A stretch of 9,654 nucleotides of DNA from Xanthobacteraceae bacterium (GCA_025929595.1 JAICQA010000077.1:1-9654); one strand, 5' to 3'; counted from the first letter of the stretch, positions 1 through 6,473 are shown. Notes: a model not told the origin generated them from the sequence alone. A program made the numbers and translations.

Positions 1-24
1 GTGATTGATAAACCTAGGCATTCG

Positions 25-40
25 TTGACAGGCATGTCAA
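25..40. promoter_or_regulatory. Inverted repeat TTGACA-N4-TGTCAA, possible operator or divergent promoter element
   Basis: A perfect 6-bp inverted repeat with a 4-base spacer lies about 75 bases upstream of the FAH-family gene. Each arm also reads as a consensus -35 hexamer (TTGACA) on its own strand. On the minus strand a weak -10-like TAGGTT lies about 18 bases further on, at 16-11. On the plus strand no convincing -10 is seen. It could be the operator of a dimeric regulator or a pair of divergent -35 boxes serving the FAH gene and a gene beyond the left edge. This is inference from symmetry only. Confidence 0.35.
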
Positions 41-115
41 TGAATGGAACCACAATGCACCCATGCCGCCGTGAGGCCAACGTGCGGACGAAATAATTGT
101 TTCAGGGCTTTCGTC

Positions 116-982
116 ATGCGTCTCGCGCGTTACGGCGACAACCGCCTCGGCCTCGTTGACGGTTACGTTCTTCGCGACATCACGCAGGTAATCGAGCGGC
201 TGCCGCAATATCGCTGGCCGTTGCCGGTCGGCGATCAGTTGATCGCGCATCTCGAAAGCCTGCGCCGCACGATCAAAGGCGCAAGCGAAGCGGCCGCACG
301 CATCCCCGTCACCGAACTGAAGCTCCTGAGCCCCGTCGCAAACCCGCCGCGTGTCATCGCCGCACCGATCAATTACCGAGCGCATGAAGCTGAGGCCGAA
401 AATCCCGAAATCAAGCAGGGCAACGATTTCTCGAGTGAAGGGTTTGCCACGCCGATCGACAAGTTCGGCCTCTTCCTCAAGTCGCCGACCAGCGTCGTCG
501 GCGCGGGCGAAGGCATCACGCTCGGCTTTCCGGGACGGCGCACCGATTTCGAAGTCGAGCTCGCCGTCGTCATCGGCGAGAAGGCGCGCAATGTCAGTCC
601 CGAAGCGGCGCTCGACTCGGTCGCGGGCTATTGCATCGGCCTCGACATTTCCGCGCGCGGCACGGAAGATCGCAGCTTCCGCAAATCCGCCGACAGTTAC
701 ACCGTGCTCGGACCATGGCTCGTCACCGCCGACGAGATCCCCGATCCGGACAATCTCGGCCTCCGCCTCGCGGTGAACGGCGAGTTGCGGCAGAACAGCA
801 ATACGAAGCACATGATTGTCGGCGTGGGCGAGCTGATCGCTCGTGCATCGCGCGCCTTCACCCTGCATCCCGGCGACGTGCTGCTCACCGGCACGCCGGA
901 AGGCGTCGGCGCGTTGCAATCGGGCATGACAATCCGCGCCACCATCGACGGCATCGGCGCGATGGACGTGAAGGTGCGCTAA
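116..982 (+). CDS. Fumarylacetoacetate hydrolase (FAH) family protein
   Basis: This 288-aa protein belongs to the FAH / MhpD-like superfamily, whose metal-dependent members cleave or hydrate beta-diketo acids and 2-keto-enoates in aromatic catabolism, or decarboxylate oxaloacetate. The metal ligand pattern is visible: E146-x-E148 in the DFEVELAVVIG segment and D177 in GLDISARG. It is followed by the family's K190...LGPW segment (about 190-201) and the GTPEGVG loop (259-265). An N-terminal subdomain of about 75 residues precedes the catalytic fold. The start at 116 is chosen because AGGG (104-107) sits 8 bases upstream and the protein then begins MRLARYG, as relatives do. An in-frame ATG at 44 would add 24 unlike residues. 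The stop codon overlaps that of the convergent YkgJ-like gene. The exact substrate cannot be read from the sequence; a cytoplasmic catabolic hydrolase is most likely. Confidence 0.9.
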   Translation: MRLARYGDNRLGLVDGYVLRDITQVIERLPQYRWPLPVGDQLIAHLESLRRTIKGASEAAARIPVTELKLLSPVANPPRVIAAPINYRAHEAEAENPEIKQGNDFSSEGFATPIDKFGLFLKSPTSVVGAGEGITLGFPGRRTDFEVELAVVIGEKARNVSPEAALDSVAGYCIGLDISARGTEDRSFRKSADSYTVLGPWLVTADEIPDPDNLGLRLAVNGELRQNSNTKHMIVGVGELIARASRAFTLHPGDVLLTGTPEGVGALQSGMTIRATIDGIGAMDVKVR

Positions 983-1536
983 GCGCCGCGTTGCCTTGCC
1001 TCGGCTTCGTCGCGCGTCAGCTTCACGGCACCATATTCCATGCCGCTGGCGCCCGGCTTTGCCGTCGACATCACGACTTCTCCCGGCCCGACGACGCCAA
1101 GATCGATTTCCCTGTCCGGCAGGATCACGATGCACCGCTGCCCGATCCAGACGCTCACCTGCCGCTTCTGGCTCAATCCCTCCGCAGACCAGCGCTTCAA
1201 GACTTCGTAATAGGGACTGCGTCGCCAAGCACCCGGCGTGCTGGTGTCCACATGAGCCGCGAGCCGCGCGCCGTTCAGTTCGACGCTGAGTACGATCTTC
1301 GATTTCTCCGGCTTCCACTCCGGGCCGAGGCCCGGCTGAAACAGCCACTGGCAGAAAAATACCCGGCACGGTTCGGGGCGTGTTTCGTAAATCTTGCAGC
1401 CTTTGCCCGGCACGCAATGCGAGCACCACTCGCCGGCCTGCGTGCCGGCTTCCTCGATCCGGAACACCTTGCAGCACAGCATGCAGGTGCCGCAGCTCCG
1501 GCCCGGTACGATCCCTTCGCCCGGCGCGCCTGTCAT
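979..1536 (-). CDS. YkgJ-like cysteine-cluster protein
   Basis: This 185-aa protein has a dense N-terminal cysteine array: C15, C18, C21 and C22 (CxxCxxCC), then C38, C41, C47, C57 and C62. The spacing, including RPEPCRVFFC, matches the YkgJ / UPF0153 family of putative zinc- or iron-binding proteins of unknown function. The C-terminal 120 residues have no motif I recognise. No signal peptide is seen, so it is probably cytoplasmic. The start at 1536 is preferred over the in-frame ATG at 1587 because the longer form would overlap the SDR gene by 44 bases. From 1536 only 7 bases separate it from the SDR stop, with a weak GAGCGAG upstream. It is probably co-transcribed and translationally coupled with the SDR. 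The role is unknown; metal binding is inferred from the cysteines. Confidence 0.82.
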   Translation of the reverse strand: MTGAPGEGIVPGRSCGTCMLCCKVFRIEEAGTQAGEWCSHCVPGKGCKIYETRPEPCRVFFCQWLFQPGLGPEWKPEKSKIVLSVELNGARLAAHVDTSTPGAWRRSPYYEVLKRWSAEGLSQKRQVSVWIGQRCIVILPDREIDLGVVGPGEVVMSTAKPGASGMEYGAVKLTRDEAEARQRGA

Positions 1537-1543
1537 CACTCGC

Positions 1544-2308
1544 TCACGTGTTGGTCGAGCCGCCATCGACGGCGATGATCTGGCCACTCACGAAATCGCT
1601 CTCCTTCGACGCGAGGAACACGAGCGCGCCGAGCAGGTCCACGGGGAACGCGTCGCGCTTGAGCGCCCGGCTCTGCACCACGGCGTTCACCGTCGCGTCC
1701 GAGTGTGTGCCGCTCTGCTGTACGCTGTCGCTCATGATCAGGCCGGGCGCCAGCGTATTGACGCAGATGCCGTCGCCGCCGAGCTCGCGCGACATGGCGC
1801 GCGTCATCGAGGTGATCGCGCCCTTCGATGTCACATAATGCAGGAAATTCGGCATGCCTTTCTTGGCCGTGCCCGAACCGATATTGATGATCTTGCCGCG
1901 CTTCTGCTCTTTCATATGCGGCACCACATGCTTCGCCATCAGGAACGGCCCGCGCACATTCACGGCCATCACCTTGTCCCAGAGCTCGACGTCGATCTCG
2001 CCCATTGGCTTGTACGGAAGCGTCGCAAACAGCGCGGCGTTGTTCACCAGCACATCGATTTTACCGAAGCGCTCGATGGTTTTCGCGACCAACTGCTTCA
2101 CGGCCTTCTCGTCGCTGACATCGAAGACCGCGCTCTCCGCCGCGCCCTGCCCGTGCCTGGCGACGATCTCGCGCGCTACATCGCTGCCGTCGACGATGTC
2201 CGCGACCATGACCTGTGCGCCTTCGTCGGCGAGCGCCATCGAATAGTGCCGCCCGATCCCTTTCGCGCCGCCGGTGACGATCGCGCTCATTCCTGAAAGT
2301 CTTGCCAT
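1544..2308 (-). CDS. SDR family NAD(P)-dependent oxidoreductase
   Basis: This is a 254-aa classical short-chain dehydrogenase/reductase, full length for the family. Visible elements are the Rossmann glycine motif TGGAKGIG (12-19), acidic D37 at the end of beta-2 (favouring NAD over NADP), D63, NNA (89-91), and the catalytic tetrad N117, S145, Y158 and K162. A PG turn follows (LAPGLIMS). The C-terminus has the usual FVSGQIIAVDGG segment. The start at 2308 is supported by a strong AAGGGGAGG ribosome binding site just upstream; an in-frame ATG at 2332 would add 8 residues and lacks that site. It is the first gene of a two-gene operon with the YkgJ-like gene and is divergent from the SnoaL-like gene. 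It should oxidise an alcohol or reduce a ketone; the substrate cannot be assigned. It is the conventional GGxxG-type soluble enzyme, with no membrane segment. Confidence 0.93.
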   Translation of the reverse strand: MARLSGMSAIVTGGAKGIGRHYSMALADEGAQVMVADIVDGSDVAREIVARHGQGAAESAVFDVSDEKAVKQLVAKTIERFGKIDVLVNNAALFATLPYKPMGEIDVELWDKVMAVNVRGPFLMAKHVVPHMKEQKRGKIINIGSGTAKKGMPNFLHYVTSKGAITSMTRAMSRELGGDGICVNTLAPGLIMSDSVQQSGTHSDATVNAVVQSRALKRDAFPVDLLGALVFLASKESDFVSGQIIAVDGGSTNT

Positions 2309-2372
2309 GCGCCTCCCCTTGTCCGCGATCATGGTCTAAGAACGGCGCCTCGCAAAGCGCAAGGACCAGAAC
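2309..2372. promoter_or_regulatory. Short divergent intergenic region (SDR / SnoaL-like)
   Basis: Only 64 bases separate the two divergent start codons, so promoters for both genes must overlap here or extend into the coding regions. Ribosome binding sites are clear on both sides: AAGGGGAGG for the SDR (minus strand, about 2312-2320) and AAGGA (2361-2365) for the SnoaL-like gene, 7 bases before its ATG. I see no convincing -35/-10 pair and no clear dyad. The arrangement implies common control of the two genes. Confidence 0.4.
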
Positions 2373-2987
2373 ATGACCGATACGACCGCCGACAAGGCGA
2401 CCATCCGTGAACTCGTGGAGAACTGGGCCGTCTGGCGCGACGCGCGGCTATGGGACCTGTTCCGCACCGTCTGGCACGGCGACGGGCAAATGTTCACGAC
2501 ATGGACCGGCGGCATCCCCTTCGAGGAATTCATCCGTAGAAACGACGAGGGATGGGCCAAGGGCGTACGCATTTTGCACTTCCTCGGCGGCAGCGCGATC
2601 GAGGTACAGGGCGACCGCGCGATCGCGCAGACCAAGATGACGATTTCGCAGCGCGCCAGCGTGGATGGCGTGGTCGGCGACGTGGTCTGCACCGGGCGCT
2701 TCTACGATTTCTTCGAGCGGCGTGACGGCCGCTGGGGTCTCGTGTTGCGCCAGCCGATTTACGAGAAGGACCGCTTCGACCCGGTCGATCCGGCGGCAAA
2801 GGTTTCGCTCGATCAGGACTTGCTCAAGCGCTTCCCCGAGGGCTACCGCCACCTCGCCTATCTCCAGACGAAGATCGGCTACACGGTGAAACCCGACATG
2901 CCGGGCATCGACGGTGCCCTGCTCGACGCGCTTTATGCGGCGGGCAAAAACTGGCTGTCAGGCGCGCCGCTGAACTGGACGCACTAG
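2373..2987 (+). CDS. SnoaL-like / NTF2-fold family protein
   Basis: This 204-aa protein has an N-terminal region (about 6-130) that reads as a SnoaL-like NTF2 domain. A helical start (TADKATIRELVENWAVWRDA) resembles that of polyketide cyclase and dehydratase relatives. A beta-rich core follows, with ILHFLGGSAIEVQGDRAIAQTKMTI and a VVCTGRFYDFFERRDGRWGLVLRQPIYEKDRF strand pair. The fold forms a cone-shaped pocket used for cyclisation, dehydration, isomerisation or simple ligand binding. The C-terminal 65 residues (SLDQDLLKRFPEGYRHLAYLQ onwards) are less typical; they look like a family-specific extension. No signal peptide or membrane segment is seen. The start has AAGGA 7 bases upstream. Its divergence from the SDR and nearness to the FAH gene suggest a shared catabolic route, but this is inference. 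No function can be given. Confidence 0.82.
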   Translation: MTDTTADKATIRELVENWAVWRDARLWDLFRTVWHGDGQMFTTWTGGIPFEEFIRRNDEGWAKGVRILHFLGGSAIEVQGDRAIAQTKMTISQRASVDGVVGDVVCTGRFYDFFERRDGRWGLVLRQPIYEKDRFDPVDPAAKVSLDQDLLKRFPEGYRHLAYLQTKIGYTVKPDMPGIDGALLDALYAAGKNWLSGAPLNWTH

Positions 2988-3025
2988 CGGCGCGTCGTAG
3001 CAAGAGCGGGGCTTTGTAGCCATTT

Positions 3026-3241
3026 GTCATTCCGGGGCACATTGCGAGCGCCGCGCGCGCCGACGAGCCCGGTTCAGGGCAAGTGTCCGGCGCGCGCACC
3101 ATTGAAGTAGCCGCGCTGGTAGCTCACCAGCGCGGCAGGCGCGAGCTATGTGATCCCGGAATCCTAGGGGACGCTCAACACATTCTGAGAGGCTGCTTGG
3201 ATTCCGGGCTCGCGGACCTGCGGCCCGCGCCCCGGAATGAC
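3026..3241. repeat. Structured intergenic repeat with 13-bp terminal inverted repeats
   Basis: The 319-base gap 2988-3306 holds no gene. Most of it is this 216-bp element, bounded by GTCATTCCGGGGC (3026-3038) and its exact reverse complement (3229-3241). Inside are further perfect inverted repeats: 9 bp at 3053-3061 / 3089-3097, 10 bp at 3111-3120 / 3126-3135 with a 5-base loop, and 10 bp at 3155-3164 / 3199-3208 (CCCGGAATCC / GGATTCCGGG). No target-site duplication is evident. It lies between the ends of two convergent genes. From memory, elements with ATTCCGGGG ends are frequent in Bradyrhizobium-like genomes, so a dispersed palindromic or MITE-like repeat is the best reading. Multiple copies cannot be shown from this window. 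Confidence 0.65.
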
Positions 3242-3248
3242 GGAATAT

Positions 3249-3292
3249 AAAAAACGCGCTGGTCCGAGGGGGAAACTCTTCGGACCAGCGCG
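3249..3292 (-). terminator. Rho-independent terminator of the aceA-DUF4170 operon
   Basis: A perfect 13-bp stem (3255-3267 with 3280-3292, CGCGCTGGTCCGA / TCGGACCAGCGCG) closes a 12-base loop. Read on the minus strand it is followed at once by six U residues (3254-3249) and an AU-rich stretch. It begins 14 bases after the DUF4170 stop codon. There is no T run on the plus-strand side, so it should act on minus-strand transcripts only. Confidence 0.88.
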
Positions 3293-3306
3293 CCTGGCGC
3301 GGGAGG

Positions 3307-3513
3307 CTATTGAACCAGCGCCAAAGTCCGTTCTTCGACAATCGAGAAGCGCACGTTGCATTCCGGGCGATGACGCTCGGACAGTTCACGCCACGTCTGC
3401 TCCGCTTCCTTCCGACCCAGGTAGGGGCCGAACAGCCGCTCGGTGCCGTCGATCAATTCCTCGAATTGGAGCGAGGTGTATTCGCCGCCGAGGACCCAGA
3501 AACGATTCTTCAT
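3307..3513 (-). CDS. DUF4170 domain-containing small protein
   Basis: This 68-aa protein starts MKNRFWVLGGEYTS and matches the DUF4170 pattern: an FWVLGGEY strand near the N-terminus, GTERLFGPYLGRKEAEQTW in the middle (about 23-41), and a final strand NVRFSIVEE (52-60). The family is small, mostly alphaproteobacterial, and of unknown function. There is no signal peptide or membrane segment. The start at 3513 is fixed by a strong AAGGAG six bases upstream; an ATG at 3546 would add 11 unlike residues. It lies 29 bases after the aceA stop on the same strand and is followed by a strong terminator, so it should be the last gene of an aceA operon. A role tied to isocitrate lyase or C2 metabolism is inference from position only. 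Confidence 0.88.
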   Translation of the reverse strand: MKNRFWVLGGEYTSLQFEELIDGTERLFGPYLGRKEAEQTWRELSERHRPECNVRFSIVEERTLALVQ

Positions 3514-3542
3514 GGCTCTCTCCTTCGGTTGCCCCGCCGAAA

Positions 3543-4847
3543 TCACTCTGCCGCGATCTGCGTGCGCGGCGCGTGGAATTGCGCGCTCTCCGTCGACTCC
3601 GACATGGCCGTCGTTGAGGACGCGCCGCCGTTGATCGTGACGTTCACAAGATCGAAATAGCCGGTGCCGACTTCGCGCTGGTGGCGCGTCGCGGTGTAGC
3701 CGTTCCGCTCCGACTCGAACTCCGCTTCCTGGAGCTCCGAGTAGGCCGACATGCCGCGCTCGGCATAACCGCGCGCCAGTTCGTACATGCCGTGATTGAG
3801 GCTGTGGAAGCCGGCGAGCGTGACGAACTGGTACTTGTATCCCATCGCACCCAGCTCGCGCTGGAAGTGGCGGATCGTCGCCTCGTCCAGATTCTCGCGC
3901 CAGTTGAAGGACGGTGAGCAGTTATAGGCGAGCATCTTGTTGGGATAATCGCGGCGGATCGCTTCGGCGAACTGCTTCGCCTCGTCGAGATTCGGATGCG
4001 ACGTCTCCCACCACATGAGGTCGGAGAGCGGAGCGAAGGCAAGGCCGCGCTTGATGCAGTGTGCCAAGCCCGTGCCCGGCTTCAGGCGATAGAAGCCTTC
4101 CGCCGTGCGCTCGCCGGTGATGAACTCGCGGTCGCGCTCGTCGATGTCCGACGTGATCAGCCGCGCGCTTTCCGCGTCGGTGCGCGCCATGACGATCGAC
4201 GGCACACCGCAGACGTCGGCAGCCAGGCGCGCCGCAATGAGATTTCGCTCATGCGCCGCCGTCGGGATCAGCACCTTGCCGCCGAGATGGCCGCACTTCT
4301 TCTCAGAAGCGAGCTGGTCCTCGAAGTGAACGCCCGAGGCGCCCGCCTCGATGTAGTTCTTCATGATCTCATACGCGTTGAGCGGTCCGCCGAAGCCGGC
4401 TTCGGCGTCGGCCACGATCGGCACGAGCCAGTCGCGCTTCGCGCCGCCTTCCGAATGCTCGATCTGGTCGGCGCGCCGCAGCGTGTTGTTGATGCGGCGG
4501 CAAAGCTCGGGGCCTGAGTCCGACGGATAAAGGCTCTGGTCCGGGAAGGTGTTGCCGGCGTTGTTGTTGTCGGCGGCGACCTGCCAGCCCGACAGGTAAA
4601 TCGCCTGCAGGCCCGCGCGCACCATCTGCATCGCCTGATTGCCGGTGACGGCGCCGAGCGACGGCAGATACGGCAGCGTATGGAGAAGGTCCCAGAGGCG
4701 GTTGGCACCCCGCTCGGCGAGCGAATAGCGGACCTGGAACGAGCCGCGCAGGCGCAGCACGTCCTCCGGGCTGTAGGGGCGCTTTACGCCCTCAAAGCGC
4801 CCGACCGGAGCGTTGGGGATGATGCCGGAGAAGGTCAGCTTGGTCAT
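3543..4847 (-). CDS. aceA: Isocitrate lyase
   Basis: This 434-aa enzyme cleaves isocitrate to glyoxylate and succinate, the first step of the glyoxylate shunt, in the cytoplasm as a homotetramer. The catalytic signature KKCGH is intact (183-187, nucleophile C185). Also present are SGWQVAAD (86-93), the Mg-binding VADAEAGFGG segment (145-154), NCSPSFNW (309-316) and TLAGFH (343-348). Length matches the short bacterial class, as in E. coli. The ending STESAQF is family-typical but is followed here by about 10 extra residues. KKCGH separates it from methylisocitrate lyase. The start at 4847 has AGAGGA six bases upstream. It is divergent from a ScfR-type regulator and leads an operon with the DUF4170 gene. 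No malate synthase lies in the window, so the second shunt enzyme must be elsewhere. Confidence 0.97.
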   Translation of the reverse strand: MTKLTFSGIIPNAPVGRFEGVKRPYSPEDVLRLRGSFQVRYSLAERGANRLWDLLHTLPYLPSLGAVTGNQAMQMVRAGLQAIYLSGWQVAADNNNAGNTFPDQSLYPSDSGPELCRRINNTLRRADQIEHSEGGAKRDWLVPIVADAEAGFGGPLNAYEIMKNYIEAGASGVHFEDQLASEKKCGHLGGKVLIPTAAHERNLIAARLAADVCGVPSIVMARTDAESARLITSDIDERDREFITGERTAEGFYRLKPGTGLAHCIKRGLAFAPLSDLMWWETSHPNLDEAKQFAEAIRRDYPNKMLAYNCSPSFNWRENLDEATIRHFQRELGAMGYKYQFVTLAGFHSLNHGMYELARGYAERGMSAYSELQEAEFESERNGYTATRHQREVGTGYFDLVNVTINGGASSTTAMSESTESAQFHAPRTQIAAE

Positions 4848-4862
4848 GTCCGTTCCTCTGAT

Positions 4863-4882
4863 ACAGCCGTGACAACGGCTGT
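4863..4882. promoter_or_regulatory. Perfect 8-bp hairpin in the aceA leader
   Basis: ACAGCCGT (4863-4870) and ACGGCTGT (4875-4882) form a perfect inverted repeat with a GACA spacer. It ends 15 bases upstream of the aceA start codon, just before its ribosome binding site. It would be a leader hairpin in the aceA mRNA or an operator downstream of the promoter. It has no T run, so it is not a standard terminator. Its role is inference. Confidence 0.45.
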
Positions 4883-4937
4883 TTGGATGTACTCACGGGC
4901 ATAACTTCCAGCGGCTTCTTATGGAATGTGGACGGGG

Positions 4938-5000
4938 AGCATATTCGTGCTAAGGTGTCACAATCTGACAGATTTCATTGTGCGATTGTCACAAATGTCA
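4938..5000. promoter_or_regulatory. aceA / ScfR-type regulator divergent control region with TGTCA-type sites
   Basis: TGTCA-N5-TGACA forms a perfect dyad at 4956-4970. The octamer TGTCACAA occurs twice in the same orientation, at 4956-4963 and 4987-4994, 31 bases apart or about three helical turns. A further TGTCA is at 4996-5000. A weak -10-like TATGCT for aceA is on the minus strand at 4943-4938, which would place the dyad around its -35 region. The second octamer touches the regulator's start codon. This fits a site for the adjacent regulator controlling aceA and itself. The identity of the binding protein is inferred. Confidence 0.5.
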
Positions 5001-6473
5001 AACTCAAACCTGCCGAAAGCCGCGATAAAGCCCGCCAATCCGGCCCGCAAGCTGTTCATCGGCCCGCGTTTTCGCCGCCTGCGCCGCCAGCTCGGCCTGT
5101 CGCAGACCCAGATGGCCGAGGAGATCGGAATCTCCGCGAGCTATGTGAACCTGATCGAACGCAACCAGCGCCCGGTCACGGCGCAGATCCTTGTCAAGAT
5201 GGCGGAGACCTATGACATCGACCTGCGCGATCTCGCGGGCGCCGACCAGGACCGTTCCTTTGTCGAGCTGAACGAACTCTTCAGCGACACGCTCTTTCGC
5301 GGCAGCGAGGTGCCGAAGCAGGAACTGCGCGACTTCGCCGAGCTTTGCCCCGATGTCGCAACCGCCGTGCAGCGGCTCTATCACGCCTACACCGAAGCGC
5401 GCCGCGGCGAAACGATGGTGGCCGCGCGCCTCGCCGGTCGCGACAGCGAGCAGGCCTTTGAAGGCAACCCGGTCGAGCGCGTGCGCGACCTGATCGAGAA
5501 GAACCGCAATCACTTCCCGACACTGGAGACAGCGGCGGAAGCGCTGCGCGACGAACTCAATTCACCCAACCACGAGCTCTTCGGCGCGCTTTCGGAACGC
5601 CTGCGCGAGCGGCACGGGACGCTTGTGCGCGTCCTGCCGGTCGATGTGATGCGCGACAACCTGCGGCGCTGGGTGCGTCACCAGCGGCAACTGCATCTTT
5701 CCGAACTGATCGACGCGCCGGGCCGCGTCTTCCAGCTTGCGTTCCAGCTCGCGCTGGCCGAAGCCGGAACGCTCATCGACGAGATCATCGAGAAGAGCGG
5801 CGAGATCGACGAGACCTCGCGCCGCCTCTTCCGCATTTCGCTGGCCAACTACTTCGCCGCCGCCGCCATTATGCCCTATGGCCGCTTCCACGAAGCGGCC
5901 GAGGCGCTGAACTACGACGTCGGCATTCTGGAGCAGCGCTTCGGCGCGAGCTTCGAGCAGGTCTGCCACCGTCTCACCACGTTGCAGCGGCCGAACGCCC
6001 GCGGCGTGCCGTTCTTCATGCTGCGCGTCGATCACGCGGGCAACGTCTCGAAGCGATTTTCGTCGGGCACGTTTCCGTTCTCGAAATTCGGCGGCACCTG
6101 CCCGCTGTGGAACGTGCACGCGACCTTCGACACGCCGGGCCGCATGGTGACACAGGTGATCGAGTTGCCCGACGGCAGCCGCTACTTTTCCATGGCGCAG
6201 ACCGTGCGCCGCGCAGTCGTCCCCCACGCGGCACCTCATCCGCGCTTTGCGATCGGTTTGGGTTGCGAATTGAAATTCGCCCCACGCCTCGTTTACGCGG
6301 CGGGGATCAATCTCGAAGGCATCGAGCCGACGCCCATCGGCGTGAACTGCCGGCTCTGCGAGCGTGCGAACTGCGCGCAGCGCGCCGAGCCGCCCCTCAC
6401 CCGTCCGCTCATTCTCGACGAGACCATGCGCGGCGTCTCGCCGTTCCAGTTCGAGAGCGCAAGAGAGATTTAG
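4995..6473 (+). CDS. ScfR/RamB-type short-chain fatty acyl transcriptional regulator
   Basis: This 492-aa cytoplasmic DNA-binding protein has the three-part ScfR layout. An XRE-type helix-turn-helix lies at about 22-78 (RFRRLRRQLGLSQTQMAEEIG, then ASYVNLIERNQRP). A central ImmA/IrrE-like region spans roughly 180-310; it lacks an HExxH zinc site, having HLSELID and QLALAEAG in that part, so peptidase activity is unlikely. A C-terminal DUF2083-type domain follows (about 320-485). The latter carries C369 (GGTCPLW) and a C452xxC455...C460 cluster. Relatives such as mycobacterial RamB and PrpR control acetate, glyoxylate-shunt and propionate genes in response to acyl-CoA. The divergent aceA makes the same role very likely here. 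The start at 4995 is chosen by fit to the family N-terminus; no ribosome binding site is clear, so the message may be leaderless. ATG 4926 would add 23 unlike residues and swallow the operator region. Confidence 0.93.
   Translation: MSNSNLPKAAIKPANPARKLFIGPRFRRLRRQLGLSQTQMAEEIGISASYVNLIERNQRPVTAQILVKMAETYDIDLRDLAGADQDRSFVELNELFSDTLFRGSEVPKQELRDFAELCPDVATAVQRLYHAYTEARRGETMVAARLAGRDSEQAFEGNPVERVRDLIEKNRNHFPTLETAAEALRDELNSPNHELFGALSERLRERHGTLVRVLPVDVMRDNLRRWVRHQRQLHLSELIDAPGRVFQLAFQLALAEAGTLIDEIIEKSGEIDETSRRLFRISLANYFAAAAIMPYGRFHEAAEALNYDVGILEQRFGASFEQVCHRLTTLQRPNARGVPFFMLRVDHAGNVSKRFSSGTFPFSKFGGTCPLWNVHATFDTPGRMVTQVIELPDGSRYFSMAQTVRRAVVPHAAPHPRFAIGLGCELKFAPRLVYAAGINLEGIEPTPIGVNCRLCERANCAQRAEPPLTRPLILDETMRGVSPFQFESAREI

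Noticed and set aside
14..1477. 487-codon open frame on the minus strand opposite the FAH gene
   Set aside because: It runs antisense to a well-supported FAH protein and through the YkgJ-like gene in another frame. Its product is rich in R, A, D and H with no motif, as expected of a high-GC shadow frame.
1394..2296. 300-codon open frame on the plus strand opposite the SDR gene
   Set aside because: It is antisense to an SDR with an intact catalytic tetrad. The His/Arg-rich product resembles no family.
3549..3578. Possible frame disruption at the aceA C-terminus because of its extra tail
   Set aside because: The family ending STESAQF is in frame and the extra 10 residues run directly to a TGA; there is no sign of a frameshift.
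5535..5925. Active metallopeptidase in the IrrE-like region of the regulator
   Set aside because: No HExxH motif is present; the region is better read as a degenerate sensor or dimerisation domain, as in the ScfR family.
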